Notes: a model not told the origin generated them from the sequence alone. A stretch of 64,000 nt of DNA from JANXQG01 sp963824275 (GCA_963824275.1 CAWGOT010000015.1:248001-312000); one strand, 5' to 3'. Counted from the first letter of the stretch, positions 27,622-38,269 are shown. Numbers and translations: made by a program.

Positions 27622-29610
27622 TTATTCGTCGGCATATACCCGCGTGCTCTCTTCCTTGACGACCGGCCGCTGCATGTCATCGGACATCAACTGGCAACGG
27701 ACCCGCAGATCGCCCGGCTGCAGGGCCTTGGCCCGCACGCGGAAGGTGGCCACGGACTTGGGCGCAAGCTGTGGCAAGTTCTCGAAAAGGACCTTGTTGC
27801 TCTCTATGGTATAACGCGCTGGCCCGTCGGCCGCCAGTGGCTTTAACTCGGGCGGCAAGAAAACCGACAACTGCAGGTTGCTCGAGGCCTTCGAGCCCTG
27901 GTTGGCCATCGTGATTTCATAGGTCGTTTCGCCGCCGATTTCCAGCGGGTCTTTGGTGTGCGAAAATTGAAAGAGCACGGAGGCCAGGCCCTCGACCAGC
28001 ACCGGCTGGTCCTTCTCGACGGCCAGCCCTCGCTGGGCCGCGCCGCGGACCTTGATGTTGAACTGCCCGGCCTCGACCGGCAGCGTCACCAGTTCCACCG
28101 CGCCGCTCTTGTTGACGGGCAGTTCTTCCAGCCGCCAGTAGACGGCCCGCGTGTTCTCGTCGTAGCGCCCGGCGTTATTGGCGCTGACAAATTTCAGGCC
28201 CTGCGGCAGATAGGCCACCAGTTCGACTTGTTGGGCGGGGGCCGTGCCGGGATTGGAGACCGACAACTGGTAGGTGGCCTCGTGTTCCAGGTAGCGGCGT
28301 TTCGGACCGGCCATGGCAACGTCCAACTGCGGCGAGATGACATCGAGGTTGAAACGGTGCTCGGCGTGGAGGTTGGCGTCGGCACGGGCGGTAATCAAAT
28401 TGGCGATCGTGCCCGCCCCGACGGCCTTCAGTCGAAGCTGCAACTGGCGGCTTTCGCCCGGCTTGAGGTCGCCCACCGTGTATTCCAATTCGCTGCCGCC
28501 GGGATGTTTCAATCCGGCCGGGATGTGCTCGGCCAGCACCACGCCGGTCGCCACGCCGCTGCCGGGATTCGATACGGTGAAGGTGAGCTGCGTCTCGTCG
28601 CCCACCAGCACGCGGTTGGCGCCGTTGGTCTCGACGACCAGCTTCGGCCGGGTGACGATCGAGCGGGCGGTGGCCTCGGCCTGGAAGCGGACGCTCGCCA
28701 CGCTGCCGACCTCGCCCTCGTCGGTCGGCACGATCTGCATTTCGACCGACGTCGCGCCGCCCGGCTTGAGCGTGCCCAACGACCAGACGAGTTCTCCCCG
28801 CGGGCCTTGGGAAGCGGGCGGCGCAGTGCCCAACAGACGCGTGCCGCGGGGAACCTGATCGTGAATCTCGACGTCGCGGGCCGTCGCCGCGCCGGTGTTC
28901 CGCACGATGACTCGCAAGACCGCCGGCCGCCCCACCTGGATCTCCGGCGGCGCGATCTTCTCGACGATCACCTGAGGGCTTTGAGGGCCTTCGAGCTGCT
29001 TGCCGCCCGGTTGACCCGTGCCGCCGGCAACCGAGGCGTTTGAATCCGCCGGCATCACGTTGCGGGTCGAGCCAGCGTAAAAGGTATTGCCCGGATCAGC
29101 GGGGGCCACGCGCGGACCCGTCGGCGGCGGTCCCAAAGGCGTCGCTGATAGCGGCGGACGGATCGGATTCTGGTCTCCGGGCCGCGCGGGCATGGCAAAG
29201 CGGTCGGCCGCGGGCGGCATGAGTTGGGGCTCGCCCGCGGGCACGCGAACTGAGCTATTGGCGTTTGCGGCGTTTCCGCCTGTCGGCGGACCATCGATGG
29301 CGAGACGAATCCGGGTCGGGCCTTGCCCTTGCTGCGGCTCCTCGTTGGAGGCCGGCCGCACGTTGCCATCGCTTGTACGGCGGAGCGGATTGTCGCCGGG
29401 GGGCACGTTCGTATCGACTGGGCCGACCGCGTAATTCGGGTAGTTTGCCGGCACCTGGTTGACCACGGGCTGCGGCTGCCCGTTGCGCAGGGGATTGGAC
29501 CCGTCGTCCGGCGGCGGATCCGTCGCGGCCCGCTGCGCGTGTGCGATCGCCAATAGCCCTAGGCCGACGATCGTTCCTAGTACGGAAATCCGAAAAACAA
29601 TGCGTTTCAT
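27622..29610 (-). CDS. Secreted DUF11 repeat protein
   Basis: 662 residues. Signal peptide MKRIVFRISVLGTIVGLGLL to AHA. A low-complexity N-terminal region (to about 200) precedes successive Ig-like DUF11/conserved-repeat domains: VVRVIVRNTGAATARDVEIH-like (here VLRVIVRNTGAATARDVEIH), LTFTVSNPGSGVATGVVLAE, YQLSVSNPGTAPAQQVELVA and YEITMANQGSKASSNLQLSV, each followed by a P-x-G-x-x-L/F strand. Probably a cell-surface adhesin or structural protein. Frame intact; first gene of the operon with the two membrane proteins downstream. Confidence 0.8.
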   Translation of the reverse strand: MKRIVFRISVLGTIVGLGLLAIAHAQRAATDPPPDDGSNPLRNGQPQPVVNQVPANYPNYAVGPVDTNVPPGDNPLRRTSDGNVRPASNEEPQQGQGPTRIRLAIDGPPTGGNAANANSSVRVPAGEPQLMPPAADRFAMPARPGDQNPIRPPLSATPLGPPPTGPRVAPADPGNTFYAGSTRNVMPADSNASVAGGTGQPGGKQLEGPQSPQVIVEKIAPPEIQVGRPAVLRVIVRNTGAATARDVEIHDQVPRGTRLLGTAPPASQGPRGELVWSLGTLKPGGATSVEMQIVPTDEGEVGSVASVRFQAEATARSIVTRPKLVVETNGANRVLVGDETQLTFTVSNPGSGVATGVVLAEHIPAGLKHPGGSELEYTVGDLKPGESRQLQLRLKAVGAGTIANLITARADANLHAEHRFNLDVISPQLDVAMAGPKRRYLEHEATYQLSVSNPGTAPAQQVELVAYLPQGLKFVSANNAGRYDENTRAVYWRLEELPVNKSGAVELVTLPVEAGQFNIKVRGAAQRGLAVEKDQPVLVEGLASVLFQFSHTKDPLEIGGETTYEITMANQGSKASSNLQLSVFLPPELKPLAADGPARYTIESNKVLFENLPQLAPKSVATFRVRAKALQPGDLRVRCQLMSDDMQRPVVKEESTRVYADE

Positions 29611-30053
29611 AGCGACTGCCCCCGCAAGAGGGATCGTGATGGCATGATGAGAGGTGCCTAACTACCAAAAAAGGGCCTCGGGGGGAAGATCAGTTTGGAA
29701 AATCGGCGAGGGCAGAGGAGGGGGCGCACGACGCACTTTGCAAGCATCGGTGGGAAGCTCTCAGAGAACGAGGATATCACGCAACGAATCAGGTACTGGC
29801 TAAACACGCGAGAGGAGGAATGGAAATCGAAATGGGGCGCGACAGCCGCTATTCTTATTCCCAACGTTCCGCGGCTGCCGATCGCGATGTACAGGCCGCC
29901 TCGCCCTGGCGAGCCATGGAGCGGATTTGATGCATACGCAGCGGACCAGTACGCTACTGACGTTGGCTTGCCGAGCCCGGCAGCCAAAGGTCTCACGCGT
30001 CCTTGAAGGGTAGGTCTGTTTTGTCCCATCCCGAATCAGGAGGCTATCCCATC
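29611..30053. other. Gene-poor 0.4-kb region before the IS66 remnant
   Basis: No recognised gene. A plus-strand open frame at 29695-30006 (TQRIRYWLNTREEEWKSKWG, later PGEPWSGFDAYAADQYA) has a protein-like composition but no ribosome site and no family I can name; it could be a gene fragment. AGGAGG at 30038-30043 serves the IS66 tnpA remnant. Confidence 0.4.
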
Positions 30054-30413
30054 ATGGCTCGACAAGTGAATCCCGTACTCTGGAACGAGTGGCGGCAGCG
30101 ATTAAAAATTAAAAAGGCAGCGTGAATGCGGCATGTCGATCGCTGAATTCTGCCGACGAGAGAACTTCTCGCCGCATACCTTTCAGGCATGGAGGCGGAA
30201 ACTCCGGCCGGCAACCCGTGGGCTTTCGGTGGCACAGTCTGTCCGTCAATCGCGAGACGAGACTGCTGGGCAAGGACGGGTAAGTTCTGCGGCGTCGCCG
30301 CATGCGACCAGCTTCCTTCAATTGCCCTTGGCGTCCGTGCCTCAAAGCCCCTGGATCGAGTTGTCGCTTGCCGATGGCATCGTGGTGCGTGTGCCGCAGC
30401 AGAACATCACGGC
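30054..30413 (+). pseudogene. IS66-family accessory gene tnpA, remnant
   Basis: MARQVNPVLWNEWRQRLKI opens at 30054, then after a frameshift in an A-rich run near 30117 continues CGMSIAEFCRRENFSPHTFQ, AWRRKL and SPWIELSLADGIVVRVPQQN. This is the TnpA accessory protein of IS66 elements. tnpB and tnpC are missing and the end is fused to the truncated kinase copy at about 30413. Confidence 0.7.
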
Positions 30414-30668
30414 GAGCGCCGGATATTCTGAACGGTACGTCTCCAGCGTCGGATTTTCCCCAAGCTGCCGACGATAATCGAGATCCAGGATCAGCACCTC
30501 GCGTAGCAGCTCCGACCATTCCGCGGGCGGGATCTCGCTGAGAAAGACGCCGATTCTCGGGCGAAGCCCTGCCTTCCAAGCGGCCTCGAACTGGTCGCAG
30601 ACGCGGTCGGTCCGTTGGACCTGCGACAACGGGACCGAAGACGGTTCATCGTGCGGTTGGGGTTCCAT
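30342..30668 (-). pseudogene. Truncated duplicate of the N terminus of a Ser/Thr kinase
   Basis: Residues 1-85 (MEPQPHDEPSSVPLSQVQRT, FEAAWKAGLRPRIGVFLSEI, ILDLDYRRQLGENPTLETYR, SEYPAL) closely match the start of the kinase at 31211-34621. The kinase domain is missing; after EYPAL the frame enters IS66 sequence and ends. Start site context is preserved (GAGGTGAGACAAA before ATG). A decayed paralogue truncated at the IS66 junction. Confidence 0.7.
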
Positions 30669-31140
30669 TTTGTCTCACCTCATTGTCGAGTCCTCCTTTT
30701 TCCGCTTGACGTCCCGGGTACATCGCGATGACCATCGATATAATATAGATGGTGAAAAACGTCGCCAGCACATGCGGGTCGCGATTACCAAAAAACGGGC
30801 CGCCGTTCGGAAAGAGATGAAGAAAAATCAACCACGCTTCGACTAGGGCCAAGATGAAAATGCCGAAGACAAAAACGACGAATTGACGTTCCCGCGTTGA
30901 TTCTGAGCAGTTGTTTCTGCTAATATGCCGTCTTCCCGCAATATAACGTATTAGAAATGCGCTGACCGGCAGCACGATGAACAACGTCAGCAAGAGGAAC
31001 GACATCGCGTGGAATCCGAGATTATTGGGCAATACGAGAGCGATCAAGCTGGCCACGAGCGCAACGCCGGCGGGCAACAGACCGTCCCAGGCCAGGACCC
31101 TGAGCAACCATCGGGTTACGTCAAGTTTCTTCTCGCGCAT
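30646..31140 (-). CDS. Four-helix membrane protein
   Basis: About 164 residues from MREKKLDVTRWLLRVLAWDG (31140; an ATG at 31164 is also possible). Membrane segments: GVALVASLIALVLP, FLLLTLFIVLPVSAFLI, VVFVFGIFILALVEAWLIFL and ATFFTIYIISMVIAMYPG. Its last codons overlap the start of the truncated kinase copy by 23 nt, suggesting former co-translation. Family not recognised. Confidence 0.6.
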   Translation of the reverse strand: MREKKLDVTRWLLRVLAWDGLLPAGVALVASLIALVLPNNLGFHAMSFLLLTLFIVLPVSAFLIRYIAGRRHISRNNCSESTRERQFVVFVFGIFILALVEAWLIFLHLFPNGGPFFGNRDPHVLATFFTIYIISMVIAMYPGRQAEKGGLDNEVRQNGTPTAR

Positions 31141-31210
31141 CGTTTTTTCCAAGTAAGGCATCACGGAATCTAGCCGGCACGTTCAAGCACCGCAGCGAAC
31201 CGCTCCCGTG

Positions 31211-34200
31211 TTAGTCGATCGCATCAGGGAAAGTCCGCGCCGGACGGATCCCATTCACGATGACAAGCACTCCAGGCAAGTTCCAGAAACGGTTGGCCGA
31301 GCGAACCAGCGAGGGCATGAACACGACTGCCGCGCCCCGGTACACACGGTCTTCTTTTTCAGACAGGACAGCGTCATCTTCCGGGTCTTCTGCCGCTTTC
31401 CCGCCTTGCCCCAAGACGTAACTCGCGTGCCGATCCTGGCACCAGACCGGAACATCGCCCTCCATGTCAAACAAACCGAAGTCGTTGGGCTTCAAGATTC
31501 CCCCCGGCCAGAATCGCTCGCCGGAGTTCTTGCTGTACCAGGCATACTTCACCAGCAACTCCTCGGACTGGCCGTAATACCGGCTCGTCACCGCCGCCGC
31601 GCGGCAGGCATACTCCCATTCCGCCTCCGTGGGCAGGCGATAACCGCTCCGCTTGAGGTAATCCGGCGACATTTTCATGCCCTCGGCGAATTTTCCATCC
31701 TTGTTGGGCTCGTAACACAACTGCTTCTCCGACAGCCCTTCTTGTTTGCTTAGCCAATTGCAATATTCCGCCGCCTCATACCAAGTCGGCCCATGCACCG
31801 GACAATCAACGGTTGGGGCGAACTTCGGATCGGTACCCTTGTAGTCCTTACGGAAACGCACGAATTGCTCGACCGTAACCGGTTTTGCCGCGATGGCAAA
31901 TGTCCGTGCGATCCGCTTGAGGTGCAATTGCTCGCCGTCCATCCTCCCGGCTTCGGTAGGCGGTGAGCCCATCAGAAACTCCACGGGGCCGGGAACAATC
32001 ACCATGGTTTGGCCCTGGCTGGTGACGTACCACTGTGGCTGCGCATTGCCCTTGGCCAGTTCCTGCCCGATCTGCTGCACGCGCTGGTCCCTCTGCTGCT
32101 TGTCCTTCGCCCACTGCGCATCAACCTGCCTGAGCCACTCGTCTTGCTTCCACTGCCGCAGCAGCCACTCGACGGCCGCGTGCAGACCAGGATCGGGATC
32201 GTCGCGGTACAGGTCGCGAAGCTTCTCCAGCAACGCCTTGCGCTCGCCTGCTGCCAGGACCTGCTCATCATACTCTCCCAGACTCAGCAGCAAGGCCCGC
32301 CGAATCGATACGTCCGGTTCCGCGTCCAAGCGGCGTACGAGGGCCAGACAATCGGCGCCCAAGGGGACGAAACGATGAATCAGATAACTCCGCACCCGCG
32401 GATCGGGGCCGTGCTTCAAGAGCGGCCAGACCTTTTCCGGCTGGTTCAACTCCAACAGGGCGACCGCCGCATTCGCCTGTCGCTTGGCCAATGCTTCCTT
32501 TGCCTCCTCGGCCTCGTCGGGCATCGCCTTTTCTACTTCGCGCTGCAAGAACCGCAGGCCGTCTTCGCCGCGCTCCTTGAGCTTCGGAAAAATGACGGCG
32601 AATTGCTTTTCGTCCGCGTCCATCACCAGATCGGCCAGCACGTCGGGACGGTCCGCGGCGTAGTCGGCCAGAATGCCGGTCGCCAACATCCGCTGCGAGT
32701 CGCTGCGCTTCGGGTCGCGGAAGACACTCTGAAGCCCTGGGAGCAGCGCCTGCCGGATCGGCCGCAGGGCTTCCACCCAGGCGGCAGCCAGCAGGGGGTT
32801 TTCGGCCACCAGGTCCTCCGTCACGGGCTTGCCTGCCGTGGTCCAGCGTGGAGACGCGGGGTCGAACCCGGCCAAGGCACAGAAGGCGCGGAAGCGGCGG
32901 CCCTTGGACGCCGCCGGATCGTCCGCAATCCACCACAGGTTGGCCGCCAGCTTGTCGCGATGCGGCCGCAACCCATCGCGGATCACAACCAGTTCCGCCG
33001 GCTCGGCCGTGAGCAGCCGATCGCAGAGATAAGCCGCCTGCCCTTCGTCCTCCGCAATCATCAGCATCGCCAGACTCATTCGCAAGCGTTCCTTTTCGCT
33101 CAAATCGGGCTGCTGGAGCATTTCGCGGAGTTGGGGCACGATCTCCTCGCGGAAGGGCTTCAGGCCCTCGATCAAGTTGGGCACGCGAGAGATTTCCGCC
33201 GTCCGCAGAGTACTGACTTGCTCCAAGGCGCGTTCCCGCTGGGCAGCAACAACCTGGTCGAGGGCACGCGACGTGCTTACGTAGCCGGCCGTGCTCGTCA
33301 CGGCGACCAGCACCACGAGCAGCACGGCTGCCGCCGACAGCGCCGCCACCACGGGCTGCCGCCGGCACCACCGCCAGGCATGTTCCCATCGCCCGGCGGG
33401 GCGGGCAAGGATTGGCCGGCCTTGCAGGTAGCGCCGCAGGTCCTCGGCCAATGCCTGGGCGCTGGCATACCGCCGCGGGACCGATTTCTCCAAGCACTTC
33501 AGCACGATCGTTTCCAGGTCGCGAGGCACGACCGCGTTGAGCTGCCGCAAGGGCACCGGCTCGCGCTCGATTACCTGCTTCAGGGTCTCGAATGACGTGG
33601 CGGCCTGAAAGGGCGGCCGGCCGGTGAGCACGGCGTAGAGCACCGCGCCCAGGGCATAGACGTTGGACGCGGGACCTATGGCCCTGACGTGCCCGCACGC
33701 CTGCTCGGGCGGCATGTAGCTGGGCGAACCCAGGATCTGGCCCGTTTCCGTCAAGTCGCTGCCGCCGTCGACCCGCTTGGCCAGGCCGAAATCGGTTACC
33801 CGCGGGTGGCCCTGGCTGTCGATCAGGATGTTCGAGGGCTTGATGTCGCGATGAATGACGCCCTGTCGATGGGCATATTCCACTGCCTCGGCCACGGTGG
33901 CGACCAGTGCCGCCGCTTCCTTGGGCGCGAGCGGCCCTTTCGCGAGGCGGGCCGAGAGACTCGGGCCATCGACGTAGCCCATCGAAAAGTAGTGTTGCCC
34001 TTCATGCTCGCCAACCTCGAAAATCGGCACGATGTTGGGATGGTCGAGTACGGCCGCGGCCTGCGACTCGGCATGGAACCGATCGTGGTCGGCTTGCGTG
34101 GCCAGTTGCCCGGCGAGGATCATCTTGACGGCGACGATGCGGTTCAACGAGATCTGGCGGGCCTTGTAGACTACGCCCATGCCGCCGCGGGCGATCTCGG

Positions 34201-34621
34201 CGAGCAATTCGTAGTCGCCCAGGTAGTGGATGCGAGGAAGCTGACCGTTGCTTGCCTGTCCGCCGGACGGGGTGCGCTCGAAGGTTGCTTCGTCGGGCTT
34301 CGAGGCTGCCGGCTGCGGCGGCCCGGCGAAGACCGCCGCGAAGCGTTCGAGTCCGAGGGCCGGATATTCCGAGCGGTACTCCTCCAGTGTCGGCGCTTCC
34401 CCGCGCTGGCGGCGATAATCGAGATCGAGGATCAGCAGCTCGAGGAGTAGTTCAGGCCATTCGGCGGGCGGAACGCCGGCCAGGAAGGCGTCGATTTTCG
34501 GGCGCGTACTGGTTTTTACGGCGGTTTTCCAGGCGGCCTCGAACTGATCGCAAACCTGGTCGGTCCGCTGGACCTGCGACAAGGAGATAGCGAGCGAATT
34601 GTCTTGCGGCTGTGGTTCCAT
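31211..34621 (-). CDS. Ser/Thr protein kinase fused to a formylglycine-generating-enzyme-like (FGE/SUMF1) domain
   Basis: 1136 residues from MEPQPQDNSLAISLSQVQRT. This start matches the truncated paralogue; frames from 34687 lack support. Kinase domain about 135-400: ARGGMGVV (144-151), VAVK (Lys 166), HRDIKPSN (257-264), DFG (277-279) and SPSYMPPEQA. One membrane helix follows (VVAALSAAAVLLVVLVAVTS), then a Leu/Ala-rich HEAT-like region and a C-terminal FGE-sulfatase domain from about 900 (VEFLMGSPPTEAGRMDGEQ, PVTVEQFVRFR, GYRLPTEAEWEYACRAAA, FGLFDMEGDVPVWCQD). The kinase faces the cytoplasm and the FGE-like part lies outside the membrane, perhaps as a binding domain. Frame intact. Confidence 0.85.
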   Translation of the reverse strand: MEPQPQDNSLAISLSQVQRTDQVCDQFEAAWKTAVKTSTRPKIDAFLAGVPPAEWPELLLELLILDLDYRRQRGEAPTLEEYRSEYPALGLERFAAVFAGPPQPAASKPDEATFERTPSGGQASNGQLPRIHYLGDYELLAEIARGGMGVVYKARQISLNRIVAVKMILAGQLATQADHDRFHAESQAAAVLDHPNIVPIFEVGEHEGQHYFSMGYVDGPSLSARLAKGPLAPKEAAALVATVAEAVEYAHRQGVIHRDIKPSNILIDSQGHPRVTDFGLAKRVDGGSDLTETGQILGSPSYMPPEQACGHVRAIGPASNVYALGAVLYAVLTGRPPFQAATSFETLKQVIEREPVPLRQLNAVVPRDLETIVLKCLEKSVPRRYASAQALAEDLRRYLQGRPILARPAGRWEHAWRWCRRQPVVAALSAAAVLLVVLVAVTSTAGYVSTSRALDQVVAAQRERALEQVSTLRTAEISRVPNLIEGLKPFREEIVPQLREMLQQPDLSEKERLRMSLAMLMIAEDEGQAAYLCDRLLTAEPAELVVIRDGLRPHRDKLAANLWWIADDPAASKGRRFRAFCALAGFDPASPRWTTAGKPVTEDLVAENPLLAAAWVEALRPIRQALLPGLQSVFRDPKRSDSQRMLATGILADYAADRPDVLADLVMDADEKQFAVIFPKLKERGEDGLRFLQREVEKAMPDEAEEAKEALAKRQANAAVALLELNQPEKVWPLLKHGPDPRVRSYLIHRFVPLGADCLALVRRLDAEPDVSIRRALLLSLGEYDEQVLAAGERKALLEKLRDLYRDDPDPGLHAAVEWLLRQWKQDEWLRQVDAQWAKDKQQRDQRVQQIGQELAKGNAQPQWYVTSQGQTMVIVPGPVEFLMGSPPTEAGRMDGEQLHLKRIARTFAIAAKPVTVEQFVRFRKDYKGTDPKFAPTVDCPVHGPTWYEAAEYCNWLSKQEGLSEKQLCYEPNKDGKFAEGMKMSPDYLKRSGYRLPTEAEWEYACRAAAVTSRYYGQSEELLVKYAWYSKNSGERFWPGGILKPNDFGLFDMEGDVPVWCQDRHASYVLGQGGKAAEDPEDDAVLSEKEDRVYRGAAVVFMPSLVRSANRFWNLPGVLVIVNGIRPARTFPDAID

Positions 34622-35049
34622 CGGGATTTGATTCTCCATCAAGAAAGCGGAGCATGCGGGAGATTGCCGACCGTAGGGAGATTGCAACCGCTTGGCGCTA
34701 ATTGTATCCCTCTATGGCGGTTGGTCCAGGTTTTGGCGCGAGGCTGGTCCTGACCTGCCCTAACGCGGTTCTAACCTGGGCTCGCCGGAAACCGCCGGCA
34801 CCCGCCAAGCTCGCGAAGGTTTTGCGGGTTTGCGCACAATGTTGGGGGGGCTATAGCAACTCCTAAGAGATCATCTCAGCGTATTTACCCTCATCGCCGC
34901 TTGGTAAGGAGGCGTGACGCCTAGAATACCAACGCGGAGTGATGCGGTTCTCGAGCCCGGTCCTGAAAAATGTGGCGGGTCGGTCGGGGATCCGGCGAGC
35001 CTTAGATGGTTCCTTGGCGCTGTGATTTGTCCAAAGAGAGGTTGTTTGC
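34622..35049. other. Divergent intergenic region with a leader shared by the PEP-CTERM genes
   Basis: No gene seen. GTGGCGGGTCGG...GGCGAGCC-TAG (about 34974-35008) recurs upstream of the second PEP-CTERM gene (about 38574-38608). Weak plus- and minus-strand short frames here look like repeat translation. GAGAGG lies about 9 nt before the GTG at 35050. Confidence 0.45.
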
Positions 35050-38000
35050 GTGAGACGTTGGGTCTTGTCAATCCTCGTATTGTCGTGGGCGTGCGCGGCG
35101 GCCGTCAGCGCGATGGCCGCCGACATTGCCACAGTTCAGCAACAGGCGAGCGGTACGTCCGCCACGCTTGATAGCAACCCGGTCATTACCGCCATTCTGA
35201 GCCAGCCGGGCACAGTGAATGGCAGACCCTACACGAATTGGACGTTCACGACGGACGACGGTACTGGGGGAATGGTTGTTTTCGGTACCTTGCCCGCGGG
35301 CGGCGCTTACACGCCGACCGTGGGCGACGCCTTGACCGTTTCCGGCATTTATAGCCCCTTTCACCAGGTTCCTGAGATCGAAAGCGTCACGGCGATCAAC
35401 GCGAGGAGTTCCGGCAACGCCTTCACGGCCCCGCGCGTCACCTCCATCCCCGCCATCAACCAATCAACGCTGCCTGGCGGCGCCTTCCCGGCGGGCGTCG
35501 CCGGCTATTACCTCGCACTGAACGACGTGTCGATCAGCTATTCCATCGACGTCAGCACCGGCTTTTCCACCGGGACTTTCGGCAGCGACAACATATCGTC
35601 CACCATCACCGACCCGAGCAACAACAGCATGACGATGTACTACTGGCCGACTTCGTATTCCGTTGCGAACCAAAATCTCTACGGCATGTCAATCCCATCG
35701 GGCGCGGTGGATATGACGGGCTTCGTCTCCGTCGCCACGTCGACTCCCCAGTTCTCACCGATCACGATCACGGTCCTGCCGCCTAACGACTACTGGCAAG
35801 CTCCGGCCGGCCAATCGGCCGATTGGTCAATCTCCGCGAGCTGGGTCTACGGGCCTGGACCCGGATCCACGACCGAGACCTACGTCATTAACGGGGGAGT
35901 GCAACCATCACGCTCTCCGGAGCGGCGTGCCAGGACCTCTACCTTGGCGATCCGAACAGCGCGAACAGCGGCACGATCCAGATGTCCGGCGGCGGCCTGA
36001 CGGTGGCGAATAGCGAGTACGTGGGAAATACTGGTGCGGGCACGTTTATCCAGTCGTGCGGAACGCACACGATCGCCGGCTATCTTTACCTCGGCTACAA
36101 CGTTGGCCCCGGCACTTACAACCTCAGCGGCAGCGGTTATTTGACGGTGGCCGGCGCCGAGTACATCGCTTACTCCGGCACGGGCACCTTCACGCAGTCC
36201 GGCGGGACCAATAGTTGCCCCAACGATAATCTCAACGGTCTCAACGTCGGCTACTACGGGAGCGGCACTTACAGCCTCTCCGGGAGCGGTTACTTGACGG
36301 TGGCCGGAAACGAGGACGTGGGCTATTACGCCACAGGGGCCTTCCTTCAGACCGGCGGGACCAATAGCATCGGCGATTGGCTCTATCTCGGCACCGTGTC
36401 CGGCGGCTCCGGTGCGTACAACCTCAGCGGCAGCGGCTGTTTGGTGGTGAACAGCAACACGAACGCCCATGAGGATGTGGGCTACTCCGGCACGGGCTCC
36501 TTCATGCAGTCCGGCGGGATGAATACCTGCTACTACTTCAATCTCGGCTACGGAACCGGCAGCAGCGGCACCTACAACCTTAGCGGCAACGGTTATTTGT
36601 CGGCGCAGCATGAGTATGTGGGCTGGGCCGGAATGGGTAGCTTCCTTCAAAGCGGGGGGACCAATAATTGCGTCAATGAGTGCGAACTCGGCAGCCTCGC
36701 CGGCAGCAGTGGCAGCTACAGTCTCAGCGGCAGCGGTTATTTGGCGGTGGCCGGCAACGAATACGTCGGCTACTCCGGGAGCGGCACCTACAGCCTCTCC
36801 GGGAGCGGTTACTTGACGGTGGCCGCAAACGAGGACGTGGGCTATTACGCCACGGGGGCCTTCCTTCAAACCGGCGGGACCAATAGCGTCGGCGATTGGC
36901 TCTATCTCGGCACCGTGTCCGGCGGCTCCGGCGCGTACAACCTCAGCGGCAACGGCTGTTTGCTGGTGAACAGCAACACGAACGCCCATGAGGATGTGGG
37001 CTACTCCGGCACGGGTTGCTTCGCGCAGTCCGGCGGGAAGAATAGCTGCTACTACTTCAATCTCGGCTACGGAGCCGGCAGCAGCGGCGCCTACAACCTC
37101 AGCAGCAGCGGTTATTTGTCGGCGCAGCATGAGTACGTGGGCTGGGCCGGAATCGGTAACTTCCTTCAAAGCGGGGGGACCAATAATTGCATCAATGAGT
37201 GTGAAATCGGCAGCCTCGCCGGCAGTAGCGGCACCTACAGCCTTAGCGGCAGCGGTTATGCGACGGTGGCCGGCAACCAATACGTCGGCTACTCCGGGAG
37301 CGGCACCTACAGCCTCTCCGGGAGCGGTTACTTGACGGTAGCCGCAAACGAGGACGTGGGCTATTACGCCACGGGGACCTTCCTTCAGACCGGCGGGACC
37401 AATAGCATCGGCGATTGGCTCTATCTCGGAACCGTGTCCGGCGGCTCGGCGCGTACAACCTCAGCAGCGGCTGTTTGGTGGTGGCGAACGGCAACGCGAA
37501 CCCCCATGAGGACGTGGGCTATTCCGGCACGGGCTCGTTCACGCAGTCCGGCGGGATGAACATCTGCTACTACTTCAATCTCGGCTACGGAACCGGCAGC
37601 AGCGGCAGCTACAACCTTAGCGGCAGCGGGAATTTGTCGGCCCAGTACGAGTACGTGGGCTGGGAGGGAATGGGTAACTTCCTTCAGTCCGGCGGGACCA
37701 ATAGTTGCAGCGGTCTCCTGCTTGGCAGTTCCACTAGCGCCAGCGGCACGTACAACCTCAACGGCGGGCTGCTCGTGCTCGGGTCGCTGGGCCAGGGGTC
37801 CGGCTCGGCGGCCTTCAACTTCAGTGGCGGGACGCTGCGGGCCACGACCGGGTTTTCCAGCAATATCCCCATGACGCTCAGCGGGTACCCGCTTGCGGGT
37901 GGCGGGGGCGGAGCTGCTTTCGATCCGGCCGATTTTACCGTAACGCTCTCGGGTTCGATTTCCGGCACGGGCAGCCTCACCGAGGTGGACAGCGGCACGC

Positions 38001-38269
38001 TGATCCTCAGCGGCATGAACACCTACAGCGGCGGCACGATCGTTGATGGCGGCACGCTGGACGTTGTCAACCCCAATTCCCTCGCCGCCGGGTCGAGCTT
38101 GACCGTCGGCGCGGGAGGGGACTCGCTGTTCGGCGCTCCGCTGGAAATCGCCGCGCCGATCGCCGCGCCATCGCCGGCGGTGCCCGTGCCGGAGCCCGGA
38201 ACGCTCGTGCTCTTGCTAGCCGGGGCGGCGGTCGGAATCGGCGCTTGGCAAAAAAGCAGGAAAGTATAA
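35050..38269 (+). CDS. PEP-CTERM surface protein with Gly/Ser-rich beta-strand repeats, two frameshifts
   Basis: GTG start; signal peptide MRRWVLSILVLSWACAAAVS to AMA. The N-terminal 230 residues are an OB-like domain (PYTNWTFTTDDGTGGMVVF). Then come repeats of YNLSGSGYLTVAGNEYVGYS and GTFTQSGGTNS type, partly as three 519-bp tandem copies. Near the end is an autotransporter-type strand repeat (GTLILSGMNTYSGGTIVDGG) and the sorting signal VPEPGTLVLLLAGAAVGIGA followed by WQKSRKV. Frameshifts: a missing G in GGGGG at 35893-35897 and a missing C near 37446, the latter visible against the other tandem copies. The PEP-CTERM tail implies processing by an exosortase encoded elsewhere. Confidence 0.85.
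36249..37700 (+). repeat. Tandem 519-bp (173-codon) coding repeats, about 2.8 copies
   Basis: Units start at 36249, 36768 and 37287, exactly 519 bp apart, and are near identical over long stretches. The third unit diverges after about 37700. Each unit holds several shorter (about 40-residue) GTY-L-SG repeats. Confidence 0.9.

Noticed and set aside
35880..37280. Repetitive 466-codon minus-strand frame
   Set aside because: Antisense of the repeated PEP-CTERM gene; its repeats simply mirror the 519-bp units.
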